From contig NW_023602073.1 in assembly GCF_014898055.3 (NCBI RefSeq), forward strand, positions 18,461,784 to 18,525,783: 64,000 bases of DNA, written 5' to 3'. Shown one piece after another: positions 43,268 to 54,138 of this stretch. Under the pieces are notes generated by a model. It did not search any database. It was given only the letters and a program-made list of their open reading frames with translations, and was not told the DNA's origin. The translations under genes and the position numbers were made by a program. Every line of letters starts with the position of its first letter. The stretch's first letter is position 1. The stretch comes from Talpa occidentalis. Lineage: Eukaryota; Chordata; Mammalia; Eulipotyphla; Talpidae.

Positions 43268-43436
43268 TCTGGCAGGGTAGGTTGGAGGCGACTCCGCTGT
43301 TACATTCCTGCCACAGGTCGCTGTGGCCCCCGTGGTGCTGGATCCAGTAGCTGGAGGCAGTGGAGAGAATGGTGACCACGTTGGCTAAGAAGCCCAGGAT
43401 GGTGCCCCCCGTTCTGGAGGCTCCACTTCACCCCAT
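43268..43436 (-). pseudogene. CLDND2: CLDND2 exon 1, frameshifted (U4)
   Basis: ATG present at 43,436-43,434 but followed by GGG TGA (one G short). A six-G run later shifts the frame as in U3. The body encodes the first helix and HSGLWQECN signature. Confidence 0.8.
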
Positions 43437-43905
43437 GCCAGGGAGCCTGTCTTCAGGGCCACAGGGGCAGGATAGGCCAAGGGCCTGCCCCAGCTTCTGG
43501 GAGCTTCTTCCCCAGGCCCCTCTCCTGCCAGAGACCCCTTCTACTGGTCACTCTGTATCGCAGATGCCACCCCAGCACCCAGGCCCCTACTTCTGGGAAT
43601 CTGGAAAGTCTCCTCCCTCAGGGTTCCTCCCTCCCCCTCCCTAAGACTCCCACTGGGGATGAGGACTTGCTCCCCAGGAGTCCCCGCTTAAGAAGCTTCT
43701 TGTGTCCCAGAGACCTCCACCCCGGTGGGGTGACCCTTTGGTCTGTCCAGTGCCCCTCCCCCACACTCTCCCACCTAAGTGACTCACCCCCCCCTCCCAG
43801 ATCTCAGACAGGACACCCAGGGAGGAGAGAGATGGGAGACTGGGTCTGTGTGAGGCTGCAGGAGTTCCAGAGCCCTCTCCCCCAGCGGCCATTTGCGAAA
43901 TGACA

Positions 43906-43960
<55 letters not shown>

Positions 43961-45049
43961 TGGCCTGCAGATGACAGCTCAGAAACACACAGCAGGTCTG
44001 GACCCTGACAGTCTAGATCTGGTCCTCTAGAAACTGCTCTGCCCTGACCCCAAACTCTCCTGAGGTGGCTCAGCCCTCCCAGGCCCCTGCAGCTCCGCCC
44101 TCCTCCCTCCACCTCTCAGAGCCCATGTTCCTCCAGGCCCCTCCTGCTCCATGCAGTGCCTCTCCCCGAGAGCTCACCCCCAGCTCCAGCCCTGGTCAGC
44201 TGCCTCCCACACCCTCTGATCCTCAGCTGAGCCCAAGGCATCCCCCACAGCAGGGATGGCTCACTGTCCCGTGCTTGGCCTAGGGGCCCCAGAGCCCCTG
44301 AGCACATACATGTGCCCCCTCCTGTCTGTCACCCCGAATTGCCCTTGGACCTCGGATTCTGGTTCCTTCCACCCCCTGAATGTCCTAGTTTCCTCTCTCC
44401 TGTCCATCTAGTGCTTGGCCCCAGGCAGGCCGCTCATGGGCCCACCCGTCTCCTATGGGACCCACTGAGTCACCAAGTTCCTCCCTCACCTCCGAGCCTC
44501 CTGTGCGTGTCCCAGAGGGGGCTTTCTGGTACCCCAAGAAGATGCTCCCCTCCCCTGATAACATTCTCCTAGCTCCCAGCTACCTCGGGAGAGAATCAGT
44601 TTGGAGTCACAGCTCTCTGTCCATCCTCACTTCCCACCCGCCCCACCCCCCCATTCTAGCCACAGAGCTCTTGTCTGCCTCCCCTAAAAACAGCTGGTCT
44701 TTCCACAGCTCTACCTTAGGGTGCCTCCATCTGATTACATTTTCTCGGCCCCAGACGTCCGTAAGTACCTCCTCTGCACCCCCAGATGTGACCAGCCTTT
44801 CTTGGCACCCTCCTGCACTTTGTGCCCCCACCCCCGAACTCGGGGACCCTGGTGGGCAGGAAGAGGAGGGGTGTACCTGACTCCTCTCTGGGGCCCTGAG
44901 TCCCCTGCCATACAGGCGGCCAGCCTGGGCTTCTTTCAGACCCAATCAATCTCAGAATAACCACATTCAGCGAATTTTCCTTGACTGGGTGAAGAAACAA
45001 AGGAGGATGAGGGGACAGCAGGAGGGGCAGGAGTCCTGGGCTCATCTTT
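43437..45049. other. CLDND2-NKG7 intergenic DNA (U4)
   Basis: Same segment as 15,748-17,336. It contains the CA repeat listed separately and nothing else recognised. Confidence 0.6.
43908..43957. repeat. CA microsatellite, about 25 units
   Basis: A pure (CA)n run. U1 and U2 have only about six to seven CA units at the equivalent site (16,202 and 25,121), and U3 has a CT-rich run instead. Confidence 0.95.
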
Positions 45050-45233
45050 TTTTTGTTTAAGATTGATTTATTAATGCATGCAAGAACCGGGGTACATGGC
45101 AGAGGTGCGGGGGTGAGAGGATTCACAAGAGACAGAGTGGGGAGCAGAACAGGCAGATGTACTGAAATACACTGCTGAGGGGAGCAGTGGGGAGGAGAGG
45201 TCTGCTGCGCCATGTGGGTAGCTCCCTGGCCAG
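45050..45233 (-). repeat. tRNA-derived SINE fused to NKG7 exon 1 (U4)
   Basis: Same truncated SINE and CTGGCCAG junction (45,226-45,233) as U1 and U2. Confidence 0.9.
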
Positions 45234-45460
45234 AGGCCTGAGTGAGATGAAAATCCAGGTCCAGTGGCCACGACCCAGCAATCCGTGCTCACAGCCACCA
45301 GGATGGAGATGCGGCCCAGGCCAGCGGCCAGCAGGGCCAGGGGCTGGCAGGTTCCATCGCGTCCACTGAGGGACTGTGCTCTGGGCTCCCCTGAGCTCCT
45401 GGAAGAGAGCCCGGCAGGGAGGAGTGGCTTTGAAGACAAGGTGGGTTTGCTCTCACCCAT
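45226..45460 (-). pseudogene. NKG7: NKG7 exon 1 fused to SINE, frameshift at the old start (U4)
   Basis: The old ATG (45,357) now reads ATGGAACCTGCC, one base short, so it no longer leads into the NKG7 frame. The upstream ATG at 45,460 does, giving MGESKPTLSS...CQPLALLAAGLGRISILVAVSTDCWVVATGPGFSSHSGLWPG and then SINE sequence to a stop at 45,071 (129 residues). Exons 2-4 are deleted and the TATA-like box is absent. Confidence 0.85.
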
Positions 45461-47564
45461 TTCACAGCACCTGCCTTCACACCCTCTCCTCGGTGTGTCA
45501 GGGATAGCGTGAGGGTGTCATGTTGTGGTTGAGGGAGGATTGTGTGTTTCAGGCTATAACTCCAGTGCCTGGAGCTCGAACCACCCCCTGAAGCTCGAAT
45601 CATCCGGGGGTTCCTGGAAGAGGTGAGAGAGACTTGGGGCCCCAGCGGTGAATGTGCTGGGCTGTGAATTAAATGGAAGAGGGATGTGGCAGAGGGGACA
45701 GTTGGGGGGCAATGCGTCATACTTTCCTGTGGGTTCTGCAAGCGTCCGGGGAGACTGAGGTGGGGGCGGTGGGGCAACCAAGGGTCTTCACAAAAGAAGG
45801 GGCTGGGGCCAGGGTGCCTGAGGCTGAAGAAAGAAGTCCTGGTACCCAGACTCCAGGTCCCAAGGAGGAAGGGGCGGTGGGGAGCTCCCACTCCCAGGTC
45901 CCTGGTTGGAGCTGAGGGCCCTGGCGGGTGGAGAACCACCTCATGACAGCTTCTGAGCAGGCTGATATCCTGCCTGTAAGTCTCTTCCTGGACAGCTCTG
46001 CTCCGGGGTGGGGGGTATTTGTGGGGTCTAGGGGGTCTCTGCCGGGTGAGAGGGGAGGTGGGTGCAGGACCCTCCAAGGCCAGGCTCCCATCCCAGCACC
46101 AGGCGCGGGCCACACCTCACCTGACAGCAGGTGTGTGTTTAGGTGCACGGCCAGGTGAGACATGGCACCTGAAGCTGAGCGTGACCCAGAAGTGAAGCTG
46201 TCGTGAAGGCTGAGTCTGCAGTCCCGGGACAGCTGGCCCCGGGGAGGCCAAAGCGCTGCTCGCCCAGGGCACGCCCTCCCCGGTGAGCTGACCGCTTCTG
46301 CTGCCTACACGCTCGCCAGGCCCACGGCAGCAGAGCCAGGCCGGGGCAAAAAAGGCTGGATCATAGGGTGGGTCAAACTGAACACTGATCTAGGGCTTTA
46401 GGGAGGGTGGGTCCCCTGATGAACTCGCAACCCCCACCCATGTCTCCAGTCTTAACAAGGTTTTCCACTCATCAGTCCCTGGGATGCAGAGTACATCAGT
46501 CAGCGCCTGCCCCCTCCCTTCCCGGTCTCCCCTGGTGCCGTACACCCGTTACCCCAGGGCCATCGAGTGTCCTGCTCTTGGCTAAGGTGAAGGAAGCCTT
46601 GTACACCAGTCATGGGGAGTTTCCTTTTGTTCTTTGCTCCATTTGCTACCTTGACTGTAAGCCCGTGCTCCCAGAGGCTGGACCTGCTGCGCCTTGATGC
46701 TGCCCAGGCGAGGGAGGCAGTGGCTCTGGTCGCGGGTGGTGGTGGGAGCCAGGCTGGAAGAGACGTCGAGTGCCTCCGCGAGCGCAGCGGCTCAGGCTGC
46801 TGTGGTGCTGTGAGCCGGGGATCCCGTCCCCGGGCCCGCCTCTCAGCCCAAACAGCTTGGGCAGCCCAGTGCCAGCCTCGCGCTCTGGGAGCTCAGCGGG
46901 CCAGAGAAGCAGCCTTGGGCAGGGACTGTGGTTGGGACGGGATCACAAACGGGAAGTAGGTTCTGTATCAAAATCAGGACATTCTCGGGGGCACTGCCCC
47001 TGTTCAGATCCAAGGGCTTTCAATTCTGGCTCGTGACCGCGTTTCCTTCCCGTCTGGGTTTCCGTGCAGGGTGGGGTGAGACAGGCCTTTCGTGGATCAG
47101 TCTCGGGCTAGAAGTAAAAGAGCCTTACGTGAGGCGCCTCGGTGGTCCCGTCTGCTCTCCCCCAGTCTTCGGCCGTCCTCTGCTGGCCTCGGGATCAAGC
47201 TCGCCAGCCCCGCTCTGCACCCTTCTCTCCTAGTTCCCCAGTAGTGCACCCTACGCCCTGCATGCCAGCTCTGTGCACCCCTTTCTCCAGAAGTAGCCCC
47301 CATTTGATAGTCTCCCTGATGTGGCCCTGTGGGCTTGAGTGTAGAGCAGCGGAGACGGGCACTTAACTCCTCCCGCCCGCACGGGCTGTCCCACCCTGGT
47401 GTTGCTCTCAATGCGTTCAGTGGCGGCTCTTTCTCCCCTGCCTGCCAGGATTTGGCTCTTAGTGTGCGAGTTCGTCATCCTTTCATCTTCATGGTGGTCT
47501 TCTCCAGGTGTGCTTGGGTTGTGAGTATGTGGAGAGGGAGAGCCTGATCTCTTTGCTGTCTTGT
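45461..47564. other. NKG7 5' flanking DNA (U4)
   Basis: Counterpart of 18,026-20,065; no gene seen. Confidence 0.6.
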
Positions 47565-47589
47565 TGATGGACTTCCATTATATATATAT

Positions 47590-47832
47590 GTTTAAGATTT
47601 ATGCATACAAAAACTGGCATACAGGCCAGAGATGCGAGGTGTGAGAGGACTCCACAGAGAGAGCGGGGAGCAGAATAGGCAGATCCCCTGAATCACACTT
47701 GGGGGTAGCAGCAGGCGAGTCAGGAGAGGTCTGCTGTTCCAGTGGGTCACCTCCCTGGCTGGGAATCGAACACGTGCTGCTTGGCTGCTGACAGCTTGAC
47801 AGCACTCTCTTTAACCCATGTGCCACCACAGG
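47590..47832 (-). repeat. tRNA-derived SINE (left spacer, U5)
   Basis: Orthologous to 30,353-30,605. Confidence 0.8.
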
Positions 47833-48199
47833 ACACATGCACTTCCATTTTTTAAAAATTTTGTAGCTGGAATGATTGACACCACAACCTTATGTACCAG
47901 AATTCCATATTTTTTTTATTAACTTTACTTCAGTGTGTTATATTTACATATGTTTTGTGTTGCTCCCTACAGTCCTTTCGTCTAAACCAGAGGGAGTCCC
48001 TTTGCATTTCTTGAGAAAGTCCAGTGGTGATGTGCTCTAGGGCCTGTTTCTGTTCAAGTTTTCATATCGCTTTCATTTTTAGTGATCATCTTTGCTAGAT
48101 ACAGTATTTTTGGTTTATTGTTTTTTATTTGCACTTGTAACATATTGGTGGCTCCTTTGTTCCCTACAGGATTGTTCTTTTCCCAGCGGATAATCTTTT

Positions 48200-48470
48200 T
48201 TTTTTTTTAAGATTTTATTTATTTATTTATACAAGCACTGGGTACAGTCAGAAGCGCGGGAGGGTGAGAGAATTCACCAGAGCCAGAGCGGGGAGCAGAG
48301 CAGGCAGAAGGACCGAAGTACACTGCTGAGGGGAGCAGCGGGCGCGGCAGGAGAGGTCTGTTGCGCCATGTGGGGCCCTCGCCGGTGGCCGGGGATTGAA
48401 CTGGCACTGCAGAGGCTGCGGGCAGCTTCGCAGCTCAGCGCTCAACTGCTGCGCCACCAGGGGAGGCCCA
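48200..48470 (-). repeat. tRNA-derived SINE, U5-specific
   Basis: Full-length reverse copy not present at this place in U3 or U4. Confidence 0.85.
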
Positions 48471-48479
48471 TCTTTTTCT

Positions 48480-48749
48480 TTTTTAAAAGATTTATTTATT
48501 TTTATATGAGAACCAGCATTGAGGCCTGATGCATGGGAGGGTGAGAGGATTCACCAGAGTCAGAGTGGGAAACAGAACCGGCAAACTGATGAAATACACT
48601 GCTGAGGGGAGCAGCGGGGGAGACAGGAGAGGTCTGCTGCGCCATGTGGGAATCTCGCTGGCTGGCCGGCCAGGATCAAACCCATGTTGCAGAGGCTGCG
48701 GACAGCTTCACAGTTTGGCGCTCAACCGCCTGCGCACCAGGGAGGCCCA
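48480..48749 (-). repeat. tRNA-derived SINE (left spacer, U5)
   Basis: Probably orthologous to 30,966-31,226: the same head variant (GCGGACAGCTTCACAGTTTGG) and the same right flank (GATAATCTTTCAGAAACTC). Confidence 0.8.
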
Positions 48750-48855
48750 CGGATAATCTTTCAGAAACTCTCCTGTACATGAAAAGCTACATTTCTCTTG
48801 TTGTCATCATGATTTTATTTTTGTTTGTTGTTCTTGATAGTTTGATTTATTTGTG

Positions 48856-48965
48856 GCTGGAGATGAGGCCCAGGCAGCCGGCCAGCATAGCCATGGCATG
48901 TCCACTTAGGGGCTGTGCTCCGGGCTCCACTGAACTCCTGGAAGAGTCGCCGGCAGGGAGATGTG
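48856..48965 (-). pseudogene. NKG7: NKG7 exon 1 shred (U5)
   Basis: Short match to the U3 exon 1 and 5' UTR (GAGGCCCAGGCAGCCGGCCAGC, GGGGCTGTGCTCCGGGCTCC), joined directly to the AT-rich segment. The start region is rearranged and no frame survives. It resembles U3 more than U1, U2 or U4. Confidence 0.75.
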
Positions 48966-49900
48966 AAGACTAGATGGGTTTACTTTCACCCATTTCCCGC
49001 ACCTGCCTTCACACCCTCTCCTCAGTGTGTCAGGGATAGTGTGAGGGTGTCATGTTGTGGTTGAGAGGAGGGTTGTGTGTTCCCGGCTATACTCCAGTGC
49101 CTCAGGCTCGAACCATGACCTGAAGCGTGAATTATCTGGGGGCTTCCTGGAAGAGGTGATAAAGACGTGGGGCCCTAGCGGTGAATGTGCTGGACTGTGA
49201 ATTAAATACAAGAGGGATGTGGCAGAGGGGACATTTGGGGGGCAATGCGTCATACTTTCCTGTGGGTTCTGCAAGCGTCTGTTGGGGGAGACAGAGGTGG
49301 GGGCGGTGAGGCAACTCAAGGGTCTTCACAAAAAGAAGGGGCTGGGGGCCATGGTGGGGCTGATGGAAGAAGACCTGGGACCCAGACTCCAGGTCCCAAG
49401 GGAGGAAGGGGCGGTGGGGAGCTCCCACTCCCAGGTACCTGGTTGGGGCTGAGGGCCCTGGCGGGTGGAGAACCACCTCATGACAGCTTCTGAGCAAGCC
49501 GACATCCTGCCGGTAAGTCTCTTCCTAGACAGCTCTGCTCCGGGGTGAGAGGTTTGAGGGGGTCTGGGGGGGCTCTCCAGGGTAAGATGGGAGGTGGGTG
49601 CAGGACCCTCCAAGGCCAGCCTCCCCATCCCAGCTCCAGGCGCGGGCCACACCTCACCTGACAGCAGGTGTGTGTTTAGGTGCACGACCAGGTGAGACAT
49701 GGCACCTGGACTTCTAGAAAGCTGAGCATGACCCAGAAGTGAAGCTGTCGTGAAGGCTGAGTCTGCAGTCCCGGGACAGCTGGCCCCGGGGAGGCCAAAG
49801 CGCTGCTCGCCCATGGCACGCCCTCCCCGGTGAGCTGACCACCTCTGCTGCCCACACGCTCGCCAGGCCCGTGGCGGCGGAGCCAGGCCGGGGCAAAAAA

Positions 49901-50640
49901 GTCACAGGACTGCCAGTTGAGGCAGCCAAGGGGCCACAGGGCACGAGGGCAGGGCAGCAGCGTGGGGAGCATGGGACCTTGGGACAACGCATCTCCGCCC
50001 CTATCCCCCGAACTAACCCCTTGTTTATTTGCAAACCCAGTCCCCAGCTCAAGCCAAACCCACCTGGGTTCCCATCCCAGCCCCACACCCGCTCCCTCAC
50101 CTTCTCCTCAACCCCTATAATTCCTGCTGTGACCCCCACCCCACTATCATTTCCCTCCTGCCTCCAGGCCCAAGCTTGTAAACCTGGAATTTCCTCAGGG
50201 GTGGGGGGCACTGAGTGGCATCTTTGGGGAAACACCTGGGGATGGGGCTGTTGCCAGGGCAACTGACCAGGCCATGAGGAAGCTGGAGCCTCAGCTCCCC
50301 GGACTCCCCAGAGGGGTGAAGGGCTGGAGGTTGGGTTCAGTCAGTGATCAACGAAACTTCCATGGACCCCGAAAGGACAGGGTTTGGAGAGCTCCCTGGT
50401 GCATGAACCCAGATGCTGGGGGCGAGGGCACCCCTGGAGGGGCATGAGAGCCCCTTTCTGTGCCTCCTCTGAGCCTCTGCCCCGCTGGCTGTGCCTTAGT
50501 CAGATCCTCCTGAAAAACCCCAGGGCGAGCACCTTCCGGCCATCCATAAGCACCAACAGGTCAGCAGGACCCACAGAGGGGACCTCGGGTGGGGAGAGGG
50601 GAGGGGGGCCTGGGAGACCTGGAGGGTCGACTGGGGTCTC
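49901..50640. other. Unique sequence beyond the array
   Basis: GC-rich, no repeats recognised and no clear exon. It would be intron or flank of the LIM2-like remnant. Confidence 0.4.
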
Positions 50641-50651
50641 TTCTCGAGCAG

Positions 50652-50692
50652 GGATCTTCTACATGTGTGCCGACCAGATGCACAAGTGTCTG
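50652..50692 (+). pseudogene. LIM2: LIM2 last-exon fragment, interrupted by a SINE
   Basis: After an acceptor-like TTCTCGAGCAG the plus strand reads GIFYMCADQMHKC, against GIFYMCAYRVHEC at the C-terminus of human LIM2 (lens fibre membrane protein, PMP22/claudin family). The residues preceding the human match also end an exon. A SINE replaces the rest of the exon. No other LIM2 exon was found, and the orientation is opposite to NKG7, whereas in human both genes are on the same strand. Confidence 0.5.
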
Positions 50693-50913
50693 CAGCCTCT
50701 GCAGCGCCGGTTCAATGCCAGCCGGCCTGCGAGGGTCCCACCTGGCGCAGCAGACCTCTCCTGTGTTGCCCGCTGCTCCCCTCAGCAGTATGTTTCAGTC
50801 AGTCTGCCTGTTCTGTTCCCCGCTCTGTCTCTGGTGAATCTTCTCATCCTCCTGCTCATCCAGCATGTACCCCAGTTCTTGCATAAATAGATAAATCTTA
50901 AAAAAAAAACATA
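50693..50913 (+). repeat. tRNA-derived SINE, 5'-truncated
   Basis: Starts within the tRNA-like part (CTGCAGCCTCTGCAGCGCCG) and runs to AATAGATAAATCTTAAAAAAAAA. Confidence 0.85.
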
Positions 50914-52490
50914 AACAATACAGACGTGAAACTACTGGAGTGTGAATGCAGGGTGCAGAGAAATAGATGGGGTGTGGTGAACAGCGTGATTTGCTGGGCT
51001 AGGGCAGGTGCGTGCACGGCCCAGACTGGGGGGCTAACTCCTTCCAACTTCTGGAAACACCACATCTGCAGGGGTGGTGTTCACCCCTTCACCCCCCCCC
51101 CCCGCCAACACCATACCAGGAACCCAGTCCTGACACATCTGCCTGGAAACCTGGGTCCCTTCCTGCAGGTTAATGGCTTGGTCCCAGGATACTGCCCCCG
51201 CCCCCCACTTCCAGGCCCTGTATTATTTCCTAGTTGTATTAAAGTTCCTTCCCATGAAAGTCTCATACGTTTTGTGTTGAGGCGGCGGATGGCAGAACCC
51301 CTTTAGAGTAGGCAGATTTGTGGGGTCTGGGCTGACCCCTCCCTCTCCTGTAACAGCTCCACTTCTCAACTGTCACCCCCAACCCCTCCCTGTCCCTGAT
51401 TGCTTCCTGAGGACAAGGATGGGGCTGATTCTATTTCAGAGGAAGCCCAGCAGAGGCAGCTCTCCTGCCCACCTGTGACTATGCAGATGCCTCTTTTTAC
51501 TAATAAAGCTGTCTCTTTAAAATGTAACAAAAATAAAAGAGAAGTTGCAGCCCAGCAGAGGTTGGTTTGCACCTCTGCCTGGAGAGGTGCTTGGAGGATG
51601 TGTGAATGTACAGGTGTAAACACAGCTCCTCCCTTGGCACACAGATAAGCAAAGCCACTGACATCAGAAACAGGTCTGCAAAAATCTGCTGCCAGAGGCT
51701 AAAGCCCATCCTTTCACCCCTACTGACCAAGGAGCAGATAAAGGGGATTTAACAACAAGACTCCAGCCCCTGCTGCTCTGCAGGGCATTCCTGAGAAAGG
51801 GGGAGATGAAACCTGCATTGCCTTCCTCTGCTCATCCATCCGTCCTTCTTTAGGTCAAAATAACTTAGAACTAGGAGCCCCCATGTCAAGAATAAGTACA
51901 TTTTTTCATGTCAAAGATTTTGCATTCCTACCTATGTAAATAAAATTTAAATGGGATTGTTGGAGCAGTTCCAGCAGAGTGAAATCTGTAGGGCTGCTTC
52001 CTAGGTGCCAACCCTCATGTTGATGATCTAATCCACTTTGTTTATCATGCAGATTTTATTTCCAGGTAACTCATGAATGAATGAATGAACGAGCGAGTGA
52101 ATGCTGATCTCCTGTGTCCTCCTGGTCTTCACTCTTTATCCTGTCTCCTGAGCGCCCATTCATCCCCTTCACACCACTCGCTCAGATCTGAAAATGTCAT
52201 ATATTTATTTTGGACAATTCTGTCTCTCCACTGACTCCTCAGCCTTGTGAGGAAAGGGCCTTGCATTCTCCTTTGCTGCTGTATCCCCAGCTCCCAGTAC
52301 TGCTCAGAAAACACACTGAGAGCTCTGGGGGTCCTTCTCCCCTGTGCTGAGGTCCGGGCTGGCCCCCCAGGAGATGCTTTGTGAATAATAATCCTGATCT
52401 CATCGTCCTCTTAACCATGGCCAAGCAGGTGCCAGACCCTCTTCCTATGGACGAGCCTGACTGTTTCTTCCAACAACCTTATGCTGTGTG
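50914..52490. other. Unassigned sequence
   Basis: Contains a C-run (51,091-51,105), a TTTACTAATAAAGCTG piece that could be an LTR poly(A) region (about 51,497), and a (GAAT)n-like run near 52,074-52,100. No exon recognised on either strand. Confidence 0.4.
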
Positions 52491-52494
52491 ACTA

Positions 52495-52878
52495 TTTTTT
52501 TGAAAGATTTCTTTTTATTTATACAAAAACTGGAATCATTGGGGGAGCAATTTGTCCTGAATGAATTCCACCCATTGATATTTTATGGATGCTACCCCCA
52601 ATGCCAAAGAGAGACCAAGCACCGAGGACTACAGCTCCCATAATGCCAGACACCTGCAGCGACACTTGAGTTCTTGGCGTGGGGGTTGCTGGGACTCAGG
52701 GCGGAGTCAGGAGTCAAGCTGTTGTACTTGGTCAAGGTCAGACACAGCAGGCAAGTCAGGAGAGGTCTGCTGCACCATGTGGATAGCTCCCTGGCAGGCT
52801 GGGGATCAAACTCGTGCTGCAGAGGCTGCAGACAGCTTCATAGGTTGCGTCTTAACCCCTTGCGCCACCAGGACCCCC
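52495..52878 (-). repeat. tRNA-derived SINE split by about 205 bases of other DNA
   Basis: Tail end at 52,495-52,533 and body plus head at 52,741-52,878. The insert between them contains a promoter-type motif listed separately. Confidence 0.65.
52628..52647 (+). promoter_or_regulatory. ZNF143/STAF-type promoter motif
   Basis: ACTACAGCTCCCATAATGCC matches the ACTACAnnTCCCA..ATGC core bound by ZNF143 at many vertebrate promoters. I see no gene starting here. Confidence 0.5.
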
Positions 52879-53040
52879 CACACCCTGGGTGGCCTTTTTT
52901 TGCACCGTTGTTTACCTTGTGATCTTTTGTTGTGATTGGAGAATTTTTTAAAAAGCCGGTCTGTTTTTCCACTCTCTATGGATTTGGTTTTTACAGAAAA
53001 TCCCCAGAAATCCTGTCTAATGTATGCTAACGATGTATGT

Positions 53041-53063
53041 GGTGTGTGTTTGTGTGTGTGTGT
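53041..53063. repeat. GT-rich simple repeat
   Basis: GGTGTGTGTTTGTGTGTGTGTGT run; short and imperfect. Confidence 0.8.
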
Positions 53064-53604
53064 ACACTGACCAGTTGGAAGGTTTTTACCTACTTCTTGA
53101 TTTGAGATCACGATGGCTTCCTCCCCCTGATGTCCTCATGTAACGAACCAAGCACTCACATTTTTGCTGCAGTCCCCAGAAATGCATCCATGATTCACTG
53201 GCATTCATTTTACCACATTTTGTCACACAAGCCAGATACAAGTCCCTCAGGCAGCTGGACAGAAAGGCCAGAACTTGGGACACACCACCCACTCTGATCT
53301 TTCTCTCCTTAGGAAAGAGTGTGGAGTTGGGGGTTTTCTCACAGTTGTGCGGTGAGATGCCAGGGAGGGTAAGGACCTGTGAGCAAAGGAAATCAAATTT
53401 CCTTCTGTCGTCCACATGGATCTTCATTTTCTGCTTTCCTGAAGGGGCTGTGTTCCCCTACCCGGCATCAGGTGATCTCGGAGGAAATTCTCAGTAATGG
53501 TTTGCACGGGTGTGCAAAGTGCTGCTGGTTCCTACTCTGCCAGTGTGCGAGATCATCTTTGATATTAATTTTGTGTGTTAGAGTCTTTTTATTTTGTTTT
53601 ATTT

Positions 53605-53866
53605 TTTAAAAGATATTATTTTATTTATAAAAGAACCAGGGTACAGGCCAGATGCGCAGGAGGATAAGAGGATTCACCTGAGACAGAGTGGGAAACAGAA
53701 CAGGCAGACTGACTGAAATACACTGCTAAGGGGTACAACAGGCAAGAAAGGAATGGTCTGCCATGCCATGTGGGATATTTGCTGACCAGGATCGAACCCG
53801 CGCTGCAGAGGCTGCGGACAGCTTCACAGTGCGGTTCTCAACCATCTGTGCCAACAGGGAGGCCCT
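53605..53866 (-). repeat. tRNA-derived SINE, first of three at one site
   Basis: Reverse copy ending GAGGCCC, preceded and followed by TAGAGTCTTTTT. Confidence 0.85.
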
Positions 53867-53877
53867 AGAGTCTTTTT

Positions 53878-54125
53878 TTTTTTAAAGATTTATTTATTTA
53901 TACAAGAACTGGGGTACAGGCCAGAGGCATGGGGAGGGCAAGAGGATTCACCAGAGACAGAGTGGGGAAAAGAATAGGCAGACAGACTGAAACACACTGC
54001 TGAGGAGAGCAGCGGGTGAGGCAGGAGAGGTCTGCTACGCCATGTGGGTTTCTCCCTGGCCAGCAGGGAATCGAACTGATGCTGTAGAGGCTGCTGGCTC
54101 AACCCACTGCACCACTGGAGAGGCC
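53878..54125 (-). repeat. tRNA-derived SINE, second of three at one site
   Basis: Reverse copy ending GAGAGGCCC and followed again by TAGAGTCTTTTTT. Confidence 0.85.
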
Positions 54126-54138
54126 CTAGAGTCTTTTT

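Larger units (their letters stand above)
41532..47564 (-). repeat. Duplicon unit U4
   Basis: Contains a chimeric SINE, the AT-rich segment, part of the ETFB-intron-like segment, CLDND2 exon 1, the intergenic segment with an expanded CA repeat, NKG7 exon 1 fused to SINE, and the NKG7 5' flank. ETFB exon 1 and CLDND2 exons 2-3 are deleted as in U1. Confidence 0.9.
47565..49900 (-). repeat. Duplicon unit U5, heavily deleted
   Basis: Keeps the left spacer with three SINEs, a short AT-rich piece, a shred of NKG7 exon 1, and the first 900 bases of the NKG7 5' flank. It stops at GGGGCAAAAAA (about 49,900), where unique sequence starts. Confidence 0.85.

Noticed and set aside
50530..50600. Possible further LIM2 exon (STFRPSISTNRSAG)
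   Set aside because: It has a faint similarity to a LIM2 internal segment, but neighbouring residues do not align and splice sites are not convincing.
51497..51540. TTTACTAATAAAGCTG as an LTR end
   Set aside because: There is only one AATAAA-containing piece with no second edge, target duplication or primer-binding site, so it is too little to call.
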